Assembly: GCF_000019785.1 (NCBI RefSeq) | Contig: NC_010524.1 | Span: forward strand, 2,902,001 to 2,966,000 | DNA from: Leptothrix cholodnii SP-6 | GTDB lineage: Bacteria; Pseudomonadota; Gammaproteobacteria; Burkholderiales; Burkholderiaceae_C | Length of the DNA: 64,000 bases | Reading direction: 5' to 3' | In this document: positions 56,071-64,000 of the stretch, piece after piece | Layout: every line of letters begins with the position of its first letter | Numbering within the stretch: the stretch's first letter is position 1 | Position numbers and translations under genes: made by a program | The notes under the pieces: model-generated | Databases searched by the model: none | Told to the model about the DNA's origin: nothing | The model's input: the letters and a program-made list of their open reading frames with translations, nothing else

Positions 56071-56274
56071 TCAGTCGCACACGCCGTGCCAGCCCGAACC
56101 GGCCGGGCAAAGAAGCCCAAGTCATTGAATTCATTGGAATTCACGGCCCATGCCGGAGTCCGGCGAACGGAATTCCGACTCTTTGCTGCGGCGGCGCATC
56201 GGATTCCCGTCCGAGCCGGCCGCACTACCATCTCGCCACGCAGAACCAACCGGGCGGCCCCGTCCGCCACCGCC

Positions 56275-57204
56275 ATGAGCATCGCCCCCTACCTTCGAAC
56301 CATCGGCCGCGGCAAGGACGGCGCGCGCAGCCTGGCACGTGATCAGGCCTTCGACCTGATGTCGCGCATCTTCGAGGGCCGCGTCAGCGATCTCGAACTC
56401 GGCGGCTTCGCGCTGGCCATGCGCATCAAGGGCGAGTCGGCCGACGAGCTGGCGGCCTTCGTCGATGCCGCGGTGGCTCACACGCTGAGCCTGCAAAGCC
56501 CGTCGCCGGCGGTGCTGCTGCCGAGCTACAACGGCGCGCGCAAGCTGCCCAACTTCACGCCGCTGCTGGCCCTGCTGCTGGCGCGGCGCGGCGTGCCGGT
56601 GCTGGTGCACGGGCCGCTGACCGACGCGGGCCGGGTCACGAGCGCCGAGATCTTCACTGCGCTCGGCCTGCCGACATCAGCCGATGCCGAGCAGGCCGCG
56701 CAGCAATGGGCGCTCGGCCAGCCGGTGTTCATGGCGCTGGAGGTGCTGAACCGCCCGCTGGCGCAGTTGCTCGCGGTGCGGCGCGTGCTCGGCCTGCGCA
56801 ACAGCGGCCACACCATCGCCAAGCTGCTGCCGGCGGTGCCCGGCGCGCTGCGGGTGGTCAACCACACGCACCCGGAATACGCCATCAGCCTGTCGCAATA
56901 CCTGCGCGACAGCGGCGCCGATGCGGTGCTGATCCGCGGCACCGAAGGCGAGCCGGTGGCCGACTGCCGGCGCCAGCCGCGCATGGATGTCTACCTCAAG
57001 GGCGTCAAGCACGAGGCCCTGAGCCTGGCGCCGCAGGAGGGCGTGCTGGTCGAGCTGCCGGCGTTGCCGGTGGCGATCGATGCGGCCAGCACGGCGGCGC
57101 ACATCCGTGCGGTGCTGGCCGGCGAGATCGCGGTGCCCGAGCCGATCGCGCGGCAGGTCGATGCGCTGTGTGCGGCACAGCAGCTGATCGGCCAACAAGC
57201 CTGA
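56275..57204 (+). CDS. ybiB: YbiB/TrpD2-family DNA-binding protein
   Basis: 309 residues with the anthranilate phosphoribosyltransferase fold: helical N-lobe ('DQAFDLMSRIFEGRVSDLEL', 'ALAMRIKGESADELAAFVDA') and 'GALRVVNHTHPEYAISLSQY' later. The TrpD pyrophosphate loop (G-T-G-G-D) is not present. YbiB relatives in E. coli bind nucleic acid and are SOS-linked, not tryptophan enzymes. The gene is alone on the plus strand. Confidence 0.85.
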   Translation: MSIAPYLRTIGRGKDGARSLARDQAFDLMSRIFEGRVSDLELGGFALAMRIKGESADELAAFVDAAVAHTLSLQSPSPAVLLPSYNGARKLPNFTPLLALLLARRGVPVLVHGPLTDAGRVTSAEIFTALGLPTSADAEQAAQQWALGQPVFMALEVLNRPLAQLLAVRRVLGLRNSGHTIAKLLPAVPGALRVVNHTHPEYAISLSQYLRDSGADAVLIRGTEGEPVADCRRQPRMDVYLKGVKHEALSLAPQEGVLVELPALPVAIDAASTAAHIRAVLAGEIAVPEPIARQVDALCAAQQLIGQQA

Positions 57205-57248
57205 AGCCGGCACTCACCCACGAGCGCAAGCCCGAACCATCCGGGCAA

Positions 57249-57280
57249 GAAAAAAGCCCTGACGGCGACACCGTCAGGGC
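57249..57280 (-). terminator. Rho-independent terminator of prpE
   Basis: On the minus strand GCCCTGACGG / CCGTCAGGGC forms a perfect 10-bp stem with a 5-base loop, followed by a run of T (A-run on the plus strand at 57249-57255). It starts 24 bases after the prpE stop. It may also serve ybiB from the other side, though no T-run follows there. Confidence 0.88.
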
Positions 57281-57303
57281 TCATGCACGAGCGATCCGCT
57301 GGA

Positions 57304-59202
57304 TCAGGCCGGCGTGACCAGATCCTTGATCTGCGCCAGCGCCGCCGGGTCTTCCATCGTCGTCAGGTCGCCTGAATCGCGGCCTTCACACACAGCCTGG
57401 ATGGCACGGCGCAGCACCTTGCCCGAGCGGGTCTTGGGCAGCACGGTGACGAAGCGCACGCGGGCCGGGCGGGCCACGGCGCCGAGCTGGTCGTCGACCA
57501 CCTTCATGACCTCGGCTTCGAGCTTGCGGGCGTCGTCGGCGTTGGCGGCGCGGCTGGCGTCCTTGAGCACCGCGAAGGCCATCGCGACCTGGCCCTTGAG
57601 CTGGTCGGCCACGCCCACCACCGCCACTTCGGCGATCGCCGGGTGGCTGGAGATGCTCTCCTCGATCTCGCGCGTGCCCAGGCGGTGGCCGGCCACGTTG
57701 ATGACGTCGTCGGTGCGGCCGAGGATGAAGTAGTAGCCGTCCTCGTCGCGCACGCCCCAGTCGAAGGTGCTGTACATCTGCTTGGACGGGAAGCTGGTCC
57801 AGTAGGTGCTGACGAAGCGCTTGTCGTCACCCCACACGGTCTGCAGGCAGCCCGGCGGCAGGGGGCCCTCGACCACCACCACGCCCTTCTTGTTGGCCTC
57901 GGTGATGGCCTCGCCGGTGCTCTCGTCGATCAGCTTGACGTCGTAGCCGTAGACCGCCTTGCCGGGCGAGCCGAACTTGCTGGGCGCGCTTTCGACGCCG
58001 TTGCAGATCGCCAGGATCGGCCAGCCGGTCTCGGTCTGCCAGTAGTTGTCGACGATCGGCTTGCCCAGCGCTTCGGAGATCCACTTGGCGGTGGGCTCGT
58101 CGAGCGGCTCACCGGCCAGGAACAGTGCCTTCAGGCTGCTCAAGTCGTACTTGGTCAGGAAGGCCGGGTCCTGCTTCTTGAGCACGCGCACCGCGGTCGG
58201 AGCGCTGAACATCACGGTGACCTTGTACTTCTCGACCAGGCTCCACCAGATGCCGGCATCGGGGCGGATCGGCAGGCCTTCGTACATGATCGTGGCCATG
58301 CCGCCGATCAGGGGCCCGTAGATGATGTAGCTGTGGCCCACCACCCAGCCGATGTCGCTGGTGCTGAAGTAGGTCTCGCCCGGCTCGCCCATGTAGATGT
58401 GTTTCATCGACGCGGCCAGCGCGACGGTGTAGCCGCCGGTGTCGCGCTGCACGCCCTTGGGCTTGCCGGTGGTGCCGCTGGTGTAGAGCGTGTAGCTCGG
58501 GTGGGTGGCGTCGACCCACTCGCACGGCACGACGGTGTCCATGTGCGCGGCGCGCAGTTCGGCGTAGTCGATATCGCGGCCGTCGGTCTTGGCGAACGGG
58601 GCCAGGCCGCGGTCGACCATCAGCACGCGGGCGGGTTTGTTGTCGGCCAGGTTGATGGCTTCGTCGAGCAGGTGCTTGTAGGGCACGACCTTGCCGCCGC
58701 GCATGCCGGCGTCGGCACTGACGATGACCTTGGGCTGCGAGTCGTCGATGCGGCTGGCCAGCGAGTGGCTGGCAAAGCCGCCGAACACCACCGAGTGGAT
58801 CGCGCCGATGCGCACGCAGGCCAGCATCGCGAACGCGGCCTCGGGGATCATCGGCATGTAGATCAGGACACGGTCGCCCTTGGTCACGCCTTGGGCCTGC
58901 AGGATCGCCGCCATGCGCTGCACTTCGGCGTGCAGGTCGCGGAAGCTGTAGATCTTTTCCTGCTCGGTTTCGGTCGAGACGAAGATCAGCGCGTTCTGAT
59001 CAGGCCGATCGACCAGGTGGCGGTCGACGGCGTTGTAGCAGAGGTTGGTCTTGCCGCCGACGAACCATTTGGCGAACGGCGGATTGCTGTAGTCGCACAC
59101 CTGTGTCGGCTGTTCGTGCCAGTGCACGAGCTGGGCCTGTTCGCCCCAGAAGCCCTCGCGGTCGTCGATCGAGCGGCGATGGAAATCAACGTAATTCGTC
59201 AT
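57304..59202 (-). CDS. prpE: Propionyl-CoA synthetase
   Basis: 632 residues of the AMP-forming acyl-CoA synthetase family. P-loop 'YTLYTSGTTGKPKGV', adenine site 'DNYWQTETGWPI', hinge 'YFILGRTDDVINVAGHRLGT' and the catalytic Lys in T-R-S-G-K-V-L-R-R near 595. N-terminal 'YVDFHRRSIDDREGFWGEQA' and 'VCDYSNPPFAKWFVGG' fit PrpE more than Acs. Activates propionate to propionyl-CoA, feeding the carboxylase upstream. Ends at a strong terminator. Confidence 0.93.
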   Translation of the reverse strand: MTNYVDFHRRSIDDREGFWGEQAQLVHWHEQPTQVCDYSNPPFAKWFVGGKTNLCYNAVDRHLVDRPDQNALIFVSTETEQEKIYSFRDLHAEVQRMAAILQAQGVTKGDRVLIYMPMIPEAAFAMLACVRIGAIHSVVFGGFASHSLASRIDDSQPKVIVSADAGMRGGKVVPYKHLLDEAINLADNKPARVLMVDRGLAPFAKTDGRDIDYAELRAAHMDTVVPCEWVDATHPSYTLYTSGTTGKPKGVQRDTGGYTVALAASMKHIYMGEPGETYFSTSDIGWVVGHSYIIYGPLIGGMATIMYEGLPIRPDAGIWWSLVEKYKVTVMFSAPTAVRVLKKQDPAFLTKYDLSSLKALFLAGEPLDEPTAKWISEALGKPIVDNYWQTETGWPILAICNGVESAPSKFGSPGKAVYGYDVKLIDESTGEAITEANKKGVVVVEGPLPPGCLQTVWGDDKRFVSTYWTSFPSKQMYSTFDWGVRDEDGYYFILGRTDDVINVAGHRLGTREIEESISSHPAIAEVAVVGVADQLKGQVAMAFAVLKDASRAANADDARKLEAEVMKVVDDQLGAVARPARVRFVTVLPKTRSGKVLRRAIQAVCEGRDSGDLTTMEDPAALAQIKDLVTPA

Positions 59203-59296
59203 TCAATGTCTCCTCGGCAATTGCCTTCGATTTCAGCGCGACGGCCTGACAAAGCCCTGTCAAACCGAAGCCCGCGATGCCTTCTTTGCAAGTGAA

Positions 59297-59758
59297 TCAA
59301 CCGAGTGCGGACACCACTTCAGGCGGTGCCTGCACCAGCTCGATCAATACCCCTTCACCGCCCACCGGGAACTGCTCGTTGCCCTTCGGATGAATGAAGC
59401 AGATGTCGTGACCCGCCGCACCCTGGCGGATGCCGCCGGGCGCGAAACGCACGCCGTTGGCGGTCATCCACTCGACCGCCTTGGGCAGGTCGTCGACCCA
59501 CAGGCCGACGTGGTTGAGCGGCGTGGCGTGCACGGCGGGCTTCTTGTCGATGTCGAGCGGCTGCATCAGGTCGACCTCGACGGCAGTCGCGCCGGTGCCC
59601 AATGCGCAGATGTCCTCGTCGACGTTCTCGCGTTCGCTGACGAAGGTGCTCTTGACCGACAGGCCGAAGATGTCGACCCACAGGTTCTTGAGCCGCTGCT
59701 TGTCGGTGCCGCCGATGGCGATCTGCTGGATGCCCAGGATGCGGAATGGTTTGGTCAT
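59297..59758 (-). CDS. VOC-superfamily protein, candidate methylmalonyl-CoA epimerase
   Basis: 153 residues from M-T-K-P-F-R-I, chosen because GGAG lies nine bases upstream; an ATG seven codons earlier overlaps the pccA stop as TGATG. Two beta-alpha-beta-beta-beta modules with metal-ligand candidates '[13 protein letters not shown]', '[16 protein letters not shown]' and a late Glu in '[10 protein letters not shown]'. Position directly after pccA suggests racemising methylmalonyl-CoA; other glyoxalase-like roles are possible. Confidence 0.8.
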   Translation of the reverse strand: MTKPFRILGIQQIAIGGTDKQRLKNLWVDIFGLSVKSTFVSERENVDEDICALGTGATAVEVDLMQPLDIDKKPAVHATPLNHVGLWVDDLPKAVEWMTANGVRFAPGGIRQGAAGHDICFIHPKGNEQFPVGGEGVLIELVQAPPEVVSALG

Positions 59759-59778
59759 GGCGATGGACTCCGTGCGCA

Positions 59779-61854
<2,076 letters not shown>

Positions 61855-61874
61855 GTTCTTTTCTCCTTGGCCAA

Positions 61875-63407
<1,533 letters not shown>

Positions 63408-63467
63408 GGTGTGTGTGCTCCTCGGGCCTGGCCCTGCGGGTTCGGGTTTGCGTGAACGGGGTTGGAA

Positions 63468-64000
63468 TCAGGGGGATGTGGACAGGTCGAGCAGCCGCCG
63501 CGCGGCCACCGACGCGGCGACGCGGCCGGCGCGCACGTCGTCGGTGATCGCGGGCAGCGCCTGGCGCACCTGCGCATGGGCACGAAAGCGCTCGCGCAGG
63601 CCGGCTTCGATGCGCTCCCACATCCAGGATTGGGTCTGCTGCTGGCGGCGCTGGGCGAGCCGGCCGTTGGCGGTCTGCAGATCGCGGAACTGGCTGACGG
63701 CGGCCCAGAACTCGGGCAGCCCGGCGCCCTTGAGCGCACTCAGCTGCAGCACCTGCGGCTGCCATGCCGGCTTGGCCGGCGCGCCGCCGTGAGCGTGGTC
63801 CGGGTGGCCGTGCAAGGCGTGCATCCCGAGCAGGCGCAGCGCGCTGGTGATCTGGGCGCGGGCGCGGGTGGCCGCGTCGGGGTCGATGTCGGCCTTGTTG
63901 ATGACCACCAGGTCAGCCAGCTCCATCACGCCCTTCTTGATCGCCTGCAGGTCGTCGCCGGCGTTGGGCAGTTGCAGCAGCACGAACATGTCGGTCATCG
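63468..64000 (-). CDS. meaB: Methylmalonyl-CoA mutase-associated GTPase MeaB, C-terminal part
   Basis: The gene continues past the right edge; 177 C-terminal codons are seen. G4 motif N-K-A-D ('LADLVVINKADID') and 'LQLSALKGAGLPEFWAAVSQ' (G5/end of the G domain) are present, then a C-terminal dimerisation helix region ('WMWERIEAGLRERFRAHAQV'). MeaB protects and reloads adenosylcobalamin in methylmalonyl-CoA mutase, whose gene is expected just outside to the right. The N-terminal P-loop is not in the window. Confidence 0.9.
   Translation of the reverse strand, partial: MTDMFVLLQLPNAGDDLQAIKKGVMELADLVVINKADIDPDAATRARAQITSALRLLGMHALHGHPDHAHGGAPAKPAWQPQVLQLSALKGAGLPEFWAAVSQFRDLQTANGRLAQRRQQQTQSWMWERIEAGLRERFRAHAQVRQALPAITDDVRAGRVAASVAARRLLDLSTSP

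Overview
The window is very GC-rich DNA, densely packed with genes on both strands. Gene content and order point to a betaproteobacterium of the order Burkholderiales, most like the Leptothrix/Rubrivivax/Sphaerotilus group. Supporting features are zapB-like/zapA followed by a 6S RNA, an ANTAR-regulated narK-nirBD-nasA nitrate assimilation block, a propionyl-CoA carboxylase/MeaB block, and a CCCCCTTGAGGGGG palindromic repeat. The genus-level statement is inference from content; no database search was done.

Layout: (1) 1-8.4 kb: end of bamC, a small lipoprotein, ribosomal-protein hydroxylase, SlyD-like isomerase, coaBC-dut, an orphan TonB receptor, and amtB with a sigma-54 promoter and an NtrC-type site. 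(2) 8.7-15.2 kb: housekeeping and stress genes (rhlE, GNAT, a secreted Lys/Ala-rich histone-H1-like protein, 2OG-Fe(II) hydroxylase, yaaA, ychJ, nth). (3) 15.2-26.1 kb: one long minus-strand cobalamin uptake and assembly run headed by a cobalamin riboswitch: btuB-cobU-btuF-btuC-btuD-cobQ-cobT-cobS-cobC, then panD and a signal-less BtuF-like protein. Most junctions are overlapping start/stop codons. (4) 26.2-29.3 kb: zapB-like/zapA, 6S RNA, EVE protein, TSUP transporter, degenerate GGDEF protein. (5) 29.4-32.0 kb: rubrerythrin, an Fe-S oxidoreductase and DUF3501, with a palindromic operator over the rubrerythrin promoter.

(6) 32.0-42.6 kb is the nitrate assimilation island. It encodes a one-piece regulator (pseudo-receiver, ANTAR, two NarX P-box-like modules), narK, a PP2C phosphatase fused to a protein kinase, nirB, nirD and nasA. 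narK has a near-perfect sigma-54 promoter and a leader starting with an ANTAR-type hexaloop hairpin; nirB has its own sigma-54 promoter but almost no leader. (7) 42.7-56 kb is an acidic amino-acid island: a sigma-54 response regulator and sensor kinase (AauRS/DctBD type), the large NAD-glutamate dehydrogenase, gltIJKL and a periplasmic L-asparaginase. A 440-bp composite inverted repeat with two 15-bp hairpins lies between gdh and gltL. (8) 56.3-64 kb: ybiB, then prpE, a VOC protein, pccA, pccB and the 3' part of meaB, for propionate entry through methylmalonyl-CoA.

Nitrogen (amtB, nitrate, glutamate/asparagine) and B12 (synthesis and uptake on the left, the MeaB-associated B12 enzyme pathway on the right) are the two themes linking the window. 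The most interesting parts are the nitrate regulator with its leader, the kinase/phosphatase inside the nitrate island, the paired hairpin repeats, and the B12 run carrying panD and a signal-less binding protein. No tRNA, rRNA, CRISPR array, transposase or phage gene was seen.
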